Origin: Hahella sp. KA22
GTDB lineage: Bacteria; Pseudomonadota; Gammaproteobacteria; Pseudomonadales; Oleiphilaceae
Assembly: GCF_004135205.1 (NCBI RefSeq)
Contig: NZ_CP035490.1
Location: 4,631,644-4,695,643, forward strand
DNA: 64,000 nucleotides
Direction: 5' to 3'
Each line of letters opens with the position of its first letter. Position 1 is the first letter of the stretch. Shown piece by piece: positions 18,378 through 26,559 of this stretch. The notes below the pieces were generated by a model. The model saw only the letters and a program-made list of their open reading frames with translations. It was not told the DNA's origin and made no database searches. Position numbers and translations under genes: made by a program.

Positions 18378-19424
18378 TTGCTAAAAGTCGATTACGAGCA
18401 CCTCAGGCAAAGCCGCCAGGGAATATGGATCGCCCTCGATCTGTTCATGCTCTTTATGCTGATCATTAACCTGTCCCTGATTATTATTGACGCTCTATTC
18501 GATACAGCGGCGATGCAGTTTCTGACGCGCAACTACACTCCCTGGCTGCATGAGCCTCTGGTGTTGATGCATGAGAACTTTTTATTGGTGGACCTCGCAT
18601 TCGTCTCTCTGTTTATCTCAGAGTTTATGCTGCGCTGGTTTGTCGCCATCAAAGAAAAAACATTCGAGCGCTGGTACTTCTTTCCCTTTCTGCACTGGTA
18701 TGACCTGCTTGGCTGCATACCGTTGGGCTCCACTCGACTACTGCGTTTCCTGCGCGTCTTTTCCATTATCTATCGCCTGCACAAATACAAAATTATCGAC
18801 GTCACCAGCACGCGTCTATTCACGTTTTTCGCTTTTTACTACAACGTATTCCTCGAAGAGCTTAGCGACCGGGTAGTGGTCAAGGTTATTTCCGGCATCC
18901 AGGAAGATCTGCGTCATGACTCCGAAATTGGACGGCGTATCGCGGAAAAAATCGTCGAGCCAAGACTACCTGTACTGGCTGAAACCTGGTCGCACATGGT
19001 GACTCAGCTGTCCGGCAACATGCGCTCCAACCCGGATAACCCACTTGTCGCCAAGCTGCGTCGCAGTCTCACCGACGCCATGCAGTCCCATGCCAATTTC
19101 AGGCGGGTCAACGCCATTCCTTTTATTGGCAGCAATATCACCGGCAGACTGGAGGACACCATCGCCGACATTGTAGTCAGCACCATCGCCAACCTGATGG
19201 AAGATCTGGAGATCCCTGACAATATTGATGGCGTCAAAAGCAGTTTTGAACAGCTTAACCTGCGTAGCGGCGGCGCCTTAATGCAGTTGGACGACCAAGT
19301 GATAGAACTCATAGTCGACATTCTTGAGCTGTCCAAAGAACAGGTGGCGGTGCAAAGCTGGAAAAGAGAGCTGCGAGCCGCTCAAAATGCAGACCCGGAA
19401 GATAAAGGCGCTAAAGATATATAA
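18378..19424 (+). CDS. Voltage-sensor-like membrane protein with helical cytoplasmic domain
   Basis: The 348-residue protein has four hydrophobic segments in the first about 150 residues. The fourth carries a voltage-sensor-like pattern of regularly spaced arginines (STRLLRFLRVFSIIYRLHK), preceded by FPFLHWYDLLGCIPLG as in S3 of ion-transport proteins. No pore loop or S5-S6 selectivity signature is visible. The rest is a helical soluble region. It may be a stand-alone voltage-sensor protein or a membrane scaffold; the function is unknown. The TTG start is supported by AAGGAG six bases upstream. It precedes the YiiX-like gene on the same strand. Confidence 0.75.
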   Translation: MLKVDYEHLRQSRQGIWIALDLFMLFMLIINLSLIIIDALFDTAAMQFLTRNYTPWLHEPLVLMHENFLLVDLAFVSLFISEFMLRWFVAIKEKTFERWYFFPFLHWYDLLGCIPLGSTRLLRFLRVFSIIYRLHKYKIIDVTSTRLFTFFAFYYNVFLEELSDRVVVKVISGIQEDLRHDSEIGRRIAEKIVEPRLPVLAETWSHMVTQLSGNMRSNPDNPLVAKLRRSLTDAMQSHANFRRVNAIPFIGSNITGRLEDTIADIVVSTIANLMEDLEIPDNIDGVKSSFEQLNLRSGGALMQLDDQVIELIVDILELSKEQVAVQSWKRELRAAQNADPEDKGAKDI

Positions 19425-19552
19425 ACCCGTTTTTTCATGCTATGCGGCCATATAAAGCCCATGCTATATATTTAGTATAAAGTGATGGGAACTATCACTG
19501 GCGATGCAATCAACACATAAAGGATTTTTACAGGTGGGCGCAGAGTAGAAAA

Positions 19553-20407
19553 ATGGGCGCAGGCATAAAAACCGGAGTTTTCGACACGCTTGTGGACTGG
19601 CTGGTCAGAGAAAAACCAGCGGCAGAGATCCCTTTGAGCAATTTCGACCGCCTGCGTCATGAGATTCGTCCGTGCGATGTCATTCTGGTGGAAGGTCGCT
19701 CCCGAGTCAGCGAAGTCATCAAGGTCGTCACCCAAAGCCGCTGGTCGCACGCCGCCTTGTACATCGGCCGCCTGCATGAAGTTGAAAGCCCCTATACGCG
19801 CAAGAGAATTTCCGAATACTACGATGGCCAACCCAATGTACAGCTTATCGTCGAGAGTGAGTTAGGTCGAGGCACCGTGGTGCGCCCCCTATCCAGCTAC
19901 GACCGAGATCATGTCCGCATATGTCGCCCCAGAGAACTGAATTATCAGGACGCGCAGAATGTTCTGAATTACGCCATCCGGCAACTGGGCGCCAACTACA
20001 ACATCCGCCAGATCTTCGACCTGTTTCGCTTTCTACTGCCCTGGACCATCCTGCCCCGTCGTTGGCGCTCCTCTCTGTTTCGCTCTCATCCTGGATTGCC
20101 TACGGAAACTGTCTGCTCCACGATGATTGCGGAAGCCTTTAACTCAATTCAGTACCCGATTCTTCCCCTGGTCAAAAAGACCTCTGCGCAGGGCATTCAG
20201 CTTTTCCGCCGCAACCCGAAGCTGTGCACCCCCAGCGACTTTGACTACTCCCCCTACTTCGACATCATCAAGTACCCGTTTGTTGACTTTTCACACAGTA
20301 AGTCCCGCTATCGGTTACTGCCATGGAGCGGCAACGAGAAACTTTCTCCCGAGGAGAGCGACTTTTATATTGATGATCTGCCGGGTTATCAGGACAAATT
20401 GGAATAA
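19553..20407 (+). CDS. YiiX-like permuted papain-fold amidase/peptidase
   Basis: This 284-residue protein shows the permuted NlpC/P60-like layout of the YiiX/YebB family. The PCDVILVEGRSRVSEVIKVVT block and the histidine in SRWSHAALYIG come first. The nucleophilic cysteine lies in TETVCSTMIAEAF, late in the chain. Family members act on lipids or amide bonds; the substrate here is unknown. No signal peptide is evident. The C-terminal about 60 residues (YSPYFDIIKYPFVDF onward) are not part of the core fold. It follows the voltage-sensor-like gene by about 130 bases. Confidence 0.8.
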   Translation: MGAGIKTGVFDTLVDWLVREKPAAEIPLSNFDRLRHEIRPCDVILVEGRSRVSEVIKVVTQSRWSHAALYIGRLHEVESPYTRKRISEYYDGQPNVQLIVESELGRGTVVRPLSSYDRDHVRICRPRELNYQDAQNVLNYAIRQLGANYNIRQIFDLFRFLLPWTILPRRWRSSLFRSHPGLPTETVCSTMIAEAFNSIQYPILPLVKKTSAQGIQLFRRNPKLCTPSDFDYSPYFDIIKYPFVDFSHSKSRYRLLPWSGNEKLSPEESDFYIDDLPGYQDKLE

Positions 20408-20529
20408 TTGATCCATCTGCGCGCCTATATATCATTCATGAAAGGCAACTTATATTGTTATAAGAAAATATGATTAAAAAATAATCGTTTTCGATTTGTA
20501 AATATGTGTAAAAGATCAATACTTAAGAT

Positions 20530-20631
20530 GACTGACTTGCTCAACCCTGCTGGTCAGTCATGTAGGAAGTCTTTCATGGATACTACTCACACCTCTAGCC
20601 CGAAGCCTCTCCCTGGGTTTCGGGTTTTTTT
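20530..20631 (+). ncRNA. Candidate small RNA with 5' hairpin and intrinsic terminator
   Basis: The roughly 375-base gap between the YiiX-like and acyltransferase genes contains a perfect nine-base-pair stem (20528-20536 with 20553-20561), an unstructured stretch with two GGA motifs, and a strong terminator hairpin with seven Ts (20599-20631). A possible promoter lies just before it: TTGTAA at 20496-20501 and AATACT at 20518-20523, with a 16-base spacer. No open frame with a ribosome site fits the stretch. It could also be only the terminator of the upstream gene. No match to a known small RNA family is claimed. Confidence 0.4.
20599..20631 (+). terminator. Rho-independent terminator
   Basis: Arms CCCGAAGCC and GGTTTCGGG (with one G-T pair) close an eight-base loop and are followed by seven Ts. 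This is the textbook layout on the plus strand. It ends either the candidate small RNA or the YiiX-like transcript. Confidence 0.8.
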
Positions 20632-20784
20632 GATCTCGCTCACAAACTCATATAACGAAAGTAATTAGCGCCAAAATCAGAAGTTTATGATGCAGCTTCA
20701 GATTTCATCAATGCATCCTTATCGATATACTAGCGGCCCATAAGACATAAGAAAAACGCTGCAATGTCGCCAAGGATAAATGAC
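20632..20784. other. Gene-free stretch upstream of the acyltransferase gene
   Basis: These bases separate the terminator from the acyltransferase start. I see no open frame, repeat or convincing promoter. The promoter of the acyltransferase-SDR pair should lie here. Confidence 0.5.
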
Positions 20785-21600
20785 ATGAAATTACGCCCCC
20801 TTTTAAGAAGGATTTTTGTCTCAGAGGAACTGGAGCGCCAATATACAAACATCGCAAAGCCTGTCGGAACTCTCGGATACGATCCCTGGGGCCTCAATGT
20901 AGACACCAATATCGTCGCAATGGCTCTGTTCAAACCCATCTTTGAGAAGTATTTCCGGGTTGAAACTCACGGTATTGAAAACATTCCTGCATCCGGACCT
21001 GCGCTGATCGTCGCCAATCACAGCGGCCAGCTTCCTATTGATGGCGTTCTTATCGCCTACGCCCTCGCCACCCGTAAAGACAGCCCCCGCATTCCCCGCG
21101 CCATGATCGAGCGCTTCTTCCCCACAGTCCCTTATATCGGCAACCTGCTCAACCAGATGGGAGCCGTACTGGGCGACCCCGTAAATTGCGCCAAAATGCT
21201 CGGACGGGAGGAGGCCATCATCGTTTTTCCTGAAGGCGTCCGCGGCTCCGGCAAACTATACCGGGACCGATATCAACTGAAACGTTTCGGCAACGGCTTC
21301 ATGCACCTCGCCATGCAGCATAACGCCCCAATTGTTCCGGTAGGCGTGGTTGGCTGCGAAGAGACTATTCCCGCTATCGCCAACATCGCTCCGCTGGCGA
21401 AGATGCTGGGCATTCCTTATGCTCCCATCGCCATTCCGTTTATTTTCCCGGCGAAGGTCATTTTGAACTTTGGCGAGCCGCTACATTTCGAGCCAGGAGA
21501 AATTACGGAAGACGAAGTGACCAAACGCGTGGATAAAGTAAAGACAGAGGTCAGCCGTCTGATCGACAAGGGACTGCATGAACGGAAAAGGGTATTTTAA
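20785..21600 (+). CDS. PlsC-like lysophospholipid/1-acyl-glycerol-phosphate acyltransferase
   Basis: The protein (about 271 residues) carries the acyltransferase motifs: NHSGQLPID (the NHX4D catalytic pair), IPRAMIERFFPTVPYIGNLL, FPEGVRGSGK and PIVPVGVVGCEE. It should transfer an acyl chain to a lipid or glycerol acceptor at the membrane. The ATG at 20785 is preferred because AAGGA lies about eight bases upstream. An in-frame ATG at 20764 adds seven residues without a clear ribosome site. Its stop codon overlaps the start of the downstream SDR gene, so the two are translated together and probably work in one pathway. Confidence 0.87.
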   Translation: MKLRPLLRRIFVSEELERQYTNIAKPVGTLGYDPWGLNVDTNIVAMALFKPIFEKYFRVETHGIENIPASGPALIVANHSGQLPIDGVLIAYALATRKDSPRIPRAMIERFFPTVPYIGNLLNQMGAVLGDPVNCAKMLGREEAIIVFPEGVRGSGKLYRDRYQLKRFGNGFMHLAMQHNAPIVPVGVVGCEETIPAIANIAPLAKMLGIPYAPIAIPFIFPAKVILNFGEPLHFEPGEITEDEVTKRVDKVKTEVSRLIDKGLHERKRVF

Positions 21601-22553
21601 TGGCCGCGAGAAGAAAAAAGACCAAACCTGAGTTACTTGTTACCGGAGCGGCGGGCGCCCTCGCCCAACAAGTTATTGCGCGCCTGCGAGAAAAATACAA
21701 AGTCATCGCAGTGGACTTCCGTGAACAGGTGTATCTGGGCGACGACGTTCCCAGCTATCGGATTGACGTCAACAAGCGCGGATTCGAGGACATTTTCCGC
21801 AAGCACAACATCACTGGCGTCATCCACCTCGGCAGAATGATCGCCAGCGAAGAAAACAGGATGCGTCGTTATAACTCCAACGTGCTTGGCTCTCACCGTC
21901 TTTTGGACCTGTGTCACAAATATCACATCCACAAGGTGATTATTCTCTCCACCTACCATGTGTACGGAGCCAACGCCTATAATCCTGCGCTGATTGATGA
22001 AGGCGCGCCTCTCAAGGCCGCGGAGTTGACCATGGATCTGATCGACTCAGTAGAGTTGGAGAATCTGGCCAACATTTATCTCTGGAAGTATCCAGATTTG
22101 AACATCACCGTCCTGCGCCCCTGCAATATCGTCGGCCCAGACGTCAGAAACACCATGTCTCTGCTGCTCTCAAGCAAGTATTGCCCCGTGCTGGCGGGCT
22201 TTTCCCCGATGATGCAGTTCATTCATATAGAAGACATGGCGGACGCGATTGTCGCCGTTATCAACAGCCAAGACCATCGAGGCATCTATAACGTAGCGAC
22301 GGAAGACTGGGTCGCCTATCAAGAGGCGCTGGATCGCTGCGATTGCGTAAAAATTCCAATTTGGTCCATTCCACCGATTGCGCCAAGACTGATTAGCAAC
22401 ATGCTGCAACTTAAGTCGTTCCCTCCCTATTTGCTGAACTATTTCAAATATCCAGTGATCATCGACGGCCAACTATTCAGGTTAACTTTTGGGTTCACGC
22501 CTAAATATTCACTGGATGAAATTTTCAGCTATTACCGTAACTTAAAGGGATGA
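21600..22553 (+). CDS. Extended SDR-family NAD-dependent epimerase/dehydratase-like protein
   Basis: The 317-residue protein has the Rossmann glycine motif TGAAGALAQ, the DxNxxG-like VIHLGRMIA block, STYHVYG and LRPCNIVGP, all typical of nucleotide-sugar epimerase-like proteins. The usual catalytic YxxxK is not visible at its normal place: the aligned region reads DLIDSVELENLA. The enzyme may therefore be inactive or use other residues. The start overlaps the stop of the acyltransferase gene (TAATG), indicating coupling. This could be a lipid-linked or steroid-dehydrogenase-like reaction, but the substrate is unknown. Confidence 0.8.
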   Translation: MAARRKKTKPELLVTGAAGALAQQVIARLREKYKVIAVDFREQVYLGDDVPSYRIDVNKRGFEDIFRKHNITGVIHLGRMIASEENRMRRYNSNVLGSHRLLDLCHKYHIHKVIILSTYHVYGANAYNPALIDEGAPLKAAELTMDLIDSVELENLANIYLWKYPDLNITVLRPCNIVGPDVRNTMSLLLSSKYCPVLAGFSPMMQFIHIEDMADAIVAVINSQDHRGIYNVATEDWVAYQEALDRCDCVKIPIWSIPPIAPRLISNMLQLKSFPPYLLNYFKYPVIIDGQLFRLTFGFTPKYSLDEIFSYYRNLKG

Positions 22554-22653
22554 CGCTAAGAGGCTTCGGTAGACCCATACTTGCCCTGTGCGGCTTCTTC
22601 ACGTATGTACTAGACTTTTTATTTAAGGCGAACGCATACGCGGAGAAGTCGAC

Positions 22654-22911
22654 ATGGGGCACTTCGATTTGATGGACTACGCACTGAAGCGGTATTACAG
22701 CCCAGGCGCAGTCATTACAGATGAGGAAGCGAGCAGGCATCCGAGCCTGCGTCGAACGACGGGGCTGTATAAGTGGAAGAAAAAAATAGTGAGGAATGTC
22801 TGGTTAATATCCGGGCTGTTTATGTTGGCTAATCCGTCCCTGCCGGTCATTGCCGCCACGGCGATATTTACAGCCTTCATTTCCTTCAGCATACTTGACG
22901 AATCCATCTGA
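22654..22911 (+). CDS. Small membrane protein of unknown function
   Basis: The 85-residue product has a charged N-terminal half and one or two hydrophobic segments in residues about 50-80 (NVWLISGLFMLANPSLPVIAATAIFTAFISFSI). GGAG lies at a suitable spacing before the ATG. I recognise no family. It sits between the SDR gene and prsK on the same strand, with about 40 bases to prsK, so it may be co-transcribed with the sensor kinase gene. Confidence 0.55.
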   Translation: MGHFDLMDYALKRYYSPGAVITDEEASRHPSLRRTTGLYKWKKKIVRNVWLISGLFMLANPSLPVIAATAIFTAFISFSILDESI

Positions 22912-22949
22912 TCTGACTTTGACATCTTTGACGGGCCTAGTATTGCAGT

Positions 22950-25052
22950 ATGGTTATTAATTTCGGAGCCATCAGTCACGCAACTGGCGCCCTGGTTTAC
23001 TTTCTTATTACGCTTCTGCTCGCAAGGGGTTATATGCGCCGCCTTGTGGACAGGGCGTTGTTGACCGCCTGCCTGGTCACCTCAATCTGGTTGGGAGCGC
23101 TTGCTGCACAGCAGGCTATCGGAGCCCCCTCTTTCGTCACCCGTTACTGCCTGGAAGTCGTTCGCAACGCAGCCTGGATTGGCGTACTTTTCATCATCCT
23201 GGGCATCAATCTCAGCCCAAGAAAAAGCAATACGCCAACTCAGTACTGGCTTGGCATGTCTATCATCGCCGTATTGGCGGTTATGTTGGTGGCAGGCTTC
23301 ACCCGCAGCTTTACAGACGAGCCGCTGATTTCAGGACAGTGGCTGTTGCTCGGCCAAATCAGCGTTTCCCTGGCGGGGCTGGTCATGCTGGAGCAGGTAT
23401 GGCGCAACGCCACTGGCTATAAGCGCTCCAATATCCGCTACCTCTGCCTGGGCATTGGCGCTTTTTATATCTATGACTTCTTTTTGTACTCTGATGCATT
23501 GCTGTTCAACAAGATCTCCGCGCCGTTTTGGGACGCACGGGGCGCCGTAAACACCATCTGCGCGCCGCTGGTGGCGCTCACCATGGTCAACACGCGCAAA
23601 CAACCCATTGACGTACAGATATCGAGACAATTCGTCTTCCATACCAGCGCCCTCGTGTTCGCCGGCCTGTATCTCCTTATCATGTCCGCCGGCGGCTACT
23701 ACATCAACACCGCAGGCGGCTCCTGGTCCGAAGCGCTGCTGATTATTTTCTTCTTCTCTTCCACCATCATTCTGGTGCTACTGGGCAGCTCCGCCTGGTT
23801 GCGCGCCCGACTAATGGTCTTTATCAGCCAACACTTCTTTAACTACAAATATGACTACCGGGAAGAGTGGCTGAGCATAACCCGCTTACTCACCACGCTA
23901 GATTCCGATGAGGCGCTGGAAAAAAGAATCATCCGGGTCATGTCCAACCTAGTCGAGAGCCATGCCGGCGCATTATGGTTAAGAGACGAGGACAACAGCT
24001 TCTCGGCGAAGGCCTTCTGGAACATGAGTGAAATCAAGTTCGACAAGATCGACGTCAGCTCTGAACTGGTAGAGTTTCTGAGCCAGGGCGACTGGGTCGT
24101 CAATTTGAAGGAATACCAGATCGACCCTACCCGCTACCACCTCATGGAAATTCCAGACTGTATCTGGAACACCAAAAAACCCTGGCTTATCGTCCCGCTA
24201 TTCGTTCGGGAAAGCCTGTTTGGCTTCGTCTTGATCGCTGAGCCGATCGCCAAAATAGAACTCAACTGGGAAAACTACGATTTATTGAAGATTGTCGCCC
24301 GACAGGCGGGCGGCTATCTGGCTCTGTTGCAGACTCAGGATAGACTTTCCGAGTCAAAACAGTTTGAGGCGGTCAACAGAACTTCCGCCTTCATGGTGCA
24401 TGACTTAAAAACGATTATCGCCCAGCTGTCGCTGCTGGTGAATAATGCGGAGAGGCATAAAACCAACCCCGTCTTTATTGACGACATGATTCGCACCACC
24501 GAACACGCACTGAAAAAAATGAACCACCTGCTGGTGCAAATCAGGAACCCCGTCACCAGAGACGAAATCACCCAGTTTGATCTGGTCAGCCTGATCAAGG
24601 ATGTTATCGCCTACGAGTCAAAACGGGAGCCCCACCCGTCTTTCAGCGGCGAAAGTTCAGCAATCTCTATAACCGCCGACAAAGACAAACTGAAGAGCGT
24701 ATTCGTACACTTAATCCAAAACGCACAGGACGCCACAGATAAAACAGGCGAAGTCAGCGTTTCCGTTAAACGTAGCGCCGGCTGGGTCGTCGTCTTTGTA
24801 CAAGATACCGGCTGCGGTATGACGGATGAGTTTATCAAAGGCCAGTTGTTCAAACCTTTCGAAAGCACGAAAGGGTTAACTGGTATGGGTATAGGCGTAT
24901 ACCAGAGCAGAGAATATATTCGCAAACTCGGGGGGTCGGTCGATGTGACTAGCCAAGTTGGCGTAGGGACCTGTTTTACGATCAAAATTCCCATCGTTGG
25001 CGCCGCCGTTCCTCCCCCCGGATTCAGCAATATGAAGGCGGTTAACCAGTAA
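22950..25052 (+). CDS. prsK: XrtA/PEP-CTERM system sensor histidine kinase PrsK
   Basis: The 700-residue kinase begins with GAISHATGALVYFLITLLLARGYMRR and a series of about eight membrane segments to residue about 290. A GAF-like domain follows (about 325-460). The phospho-acceptor is His484 in FMVHDLKTIIAQLSLL. The ATPase domain shows HLIQNAQDATD (N box), VQDTGCGMTDEF (G1), FKPFESTKGLTGMGIGVYQSREYI (G2). Domain order and length fit PrsK of exosortase systems. The cognate regulator gene prsR follows about 70 bases downstream. Together they are expected to control PEP-CTERM and EPS genes. Confidence 0.93.
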   Translation: MVINFGAISHATGALVYFLITLLLARGYMRRLVDRALLTACLVTSIWLGALAAQQAIGAPSFVTRYCLEVVRNAAWIGVLFIILGINLSPRKSNTPTQYWLGMSIIAVLAVMLVAGFTRSFTDEPLISGQWLLLGQISVSLAGLVMLEQVWRNATGYKRSNIRYLCLGIGAFYIYDFFLYSDALLFNKISAPFWDARGAVNTICAPLVALTMVNTRKQPIDVQISRQFVFHTSALVFAGLYLLIMSAGGYYINTAGGSWSEALLIIFFFSSTIILVLLGSSAWLRARLMVFISQHFFNYKYDYREEWLSITRLLTTLDSDEALEKRIIRVMSNLVESHAGALWLRDEDNSFSAKAFWNMSEIKFDKIDVSSELVEFLSQGDWVVNLKEYQIDPTRYHLMEIPDCIWNTKKPWLIVPLFVRESLFGFVLIAEPIAKIELNWENYDLLKIVARQAGGYLALLQTQDRLSESKQFEAVNRTSAFMVHDLKTIIAQLSLLVNNAERHKTNPVFIDDMIRTTEHALKKMNHLLVQIRNPVTRDEITQFDLVSLIKDVIAYESKREPHPSFSGESSAISITADKDKLKSVFVHLIQNAQDATDKTGEVSVSVKRSAGWVVVFVQDTGCGMTDEFIKGQLFKPFESTKGLTGMGIGVYQSREYIRKLGGSVDVTSQVGVGTCFTIKIPIVGAAVPPPGFSNMKAVNQ

Positions 25053-25124
25053 AGACAAGCAAAGTAGTAAAATATCCTGACAGGCCATTCTTCCTCTGTT
25101 GTCTTTGGGGATTTCCCTGTTAAC

Positions 25125-26534
25125 ATGTACCGCCAAAAACTACATACCTCCGTTCATGGAATTTTAAGGTTCGATCAGTCTGTGAAGAAAAAACTACTCA
25201 TTGTTGAAGACGACCCGGGTCTTCAAAGCCAGATGCGTTGGTGTTTTGAGGACACAGAAGTCTTCGTCGCCGACGACCGTGAATCAGCCCTGTCGCATCT
25301 TCGACGCGTCGAACCACAGGTCGTTACTCTTGACCTGGGTCTACCTCCCGACCCTGGCGGAGCCAGCGAAGGTTTTGCGTTGCTTCAGGAAATCCTCACC
25401 CTTGCGCCGATGACCAAAATCATAGTCGTAACCGGCCGCGAAGAGCGTGAGAATGCGGTGAAGGCTATCGGTATGGGCGCCAGCGATTTTTATCAGAAGC
25501 CTCTGGACGCAGACATTTTGTCATTCGTCGTCAATCGCGCCTTCCGCCTGTATGAATTGGAACATGAAAACCGTGAGCTTCAGCAAAGCAAATCCACTTC
25601 ACGCCTGAAGGGCATTATCGCTTCCAGCACACAGATGCTGGAGGTATGCCGAACGGTGGAGAAAATCGCCCCCGCCGACGTCACCACACTCATCCTTGGT
25701 GAAACAGGCACAGGCAAGGAAGTACTCGCGCGCGCGATTCATGATTTGAGCCCCCGCGCAGACCACAATTTCGCCGCCATCAACTGCGCCGCTATTCCAG
25801 AAAACCTGCTGGAAAGCGAGTTGTTCGGCTATGAAAAAGGCGCATTCACCGGCGCCACTCAAATGAAAAAAGGAAAAATAGAGCTGGCTCACGGAGGCAC
25901 CCTATTTTTGGATGAAATCGGCGATATGCCAATGTCTCTGCAAGCCAAGCTGCTGCGCTTCCTACAGGAACGCGTCATTGAGCGCGTCGGCGGGATGAAA
26001 GAAATCCCGGTCGATGTTCGCGTCATCTGCGCAACGCACAGAGAAGTCACCCAGCTTATCGCCGAGGGTAATTTCCGGGAAGACCTTTACTATCGGGTCA
26101 GCGAAATCACCTTGAAAGTTCCTCCATTGCGCGAGCGTATGGGCGATTCCATTGTCATCGCCAGATCGCTACTGGAGAACTTTACAAAAACGCTTGATAA
26201 GGGCGTCATTGGGTTCAGCGACGACGCGATTCGCGCCATTCAATGTTACGAATGGCCGGGCAACGTCCGTGAGCTGATCAATAAAATAAAGCGCGCAACC
26301 ATCATGTGCGACGAAAAGAAAATAACAGCCAAGGATCTGGAGCTCGGCGAACAACCTCAGTTCGCCGGGGATATTCTGAATCTTCGCCAAGTCCGCGAAG
26401 AGGCGGAAAAGCAGGCTATAATTCAAGCGCTGCAATCTACTCAAAACAATATGGCTAAAGCGGCCAGGTTGCTTGGCATAACCCGACCGACGCTGTATAA
26501 CCTGACCGATAAGTACAATATTTCGTCCTCCTGA
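25125..26534 (+). CDS. prsR: XrtA/PEP-CTERM system sigma-54-dependent response regulator PrsR
   Basis: The 469-residue regulator has a receiver domain (acidic VEDDPG, phospho-acceptor Asp70 in VVTLDLGLPP), a sigma-54 AAA+ domain (Walker A GETGTGKE, the sigma-54 contact EKGAFTGA, Walker B GTLFLDEIGDM) and a Fis-type helix-turn-helix at the end (MAKAARLLGITRPTLYNL). This is the build of PrsR from exosortase loci. The exact start is uncertain: a GTG about 20 codons in (VKKKLLIVEDD) would also give a complete receiver domain. A good target is the -24/-12 promoter before the PEP-CTERM gene at 34593. Confidence 0.93.
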   Translation: MYRQKLHTSVHGILRFDQSVKKKLLIVEDDPGLQSQMRWCFEDTEVFVADDRESALSHLRRVEPQVVTLDLGLPPDPGGASEGFALLQEILTLAPMTKIIVVTGREERENAVKAIGMGASDFYQKPLDADILSFVVNRAFRLYELEHENRELQQSKSTSRLKGIIASSTQMLEVCRTVEKIAPADVTTLILGETGTGKEVLARAIHDLSPRADHNFAAINCAAIPENLLESELFGYEKGAFTGATQMKKGKIELAHGGTLFLDEIGDMPMSLQAKLLRFLQERVIERVGGMKEIPVDVRVICATHREVTQLIAEGNFREDLYYRVSEITLKVPPLRERMGDSIVIARSLLENFTKTLDKGVIGFSDDAIRAIQCYEWPGNVRELINKIKRATIMCDEKKITAKDLELGEQPQFAGDILNLRQVREEAEKQAIIQALQSTQNNMAKAARLLGITRPTLYNLTDKYNISSS

Positions 26535-26559
26535 TACAGGGTGAATCAAGGAAACAATC

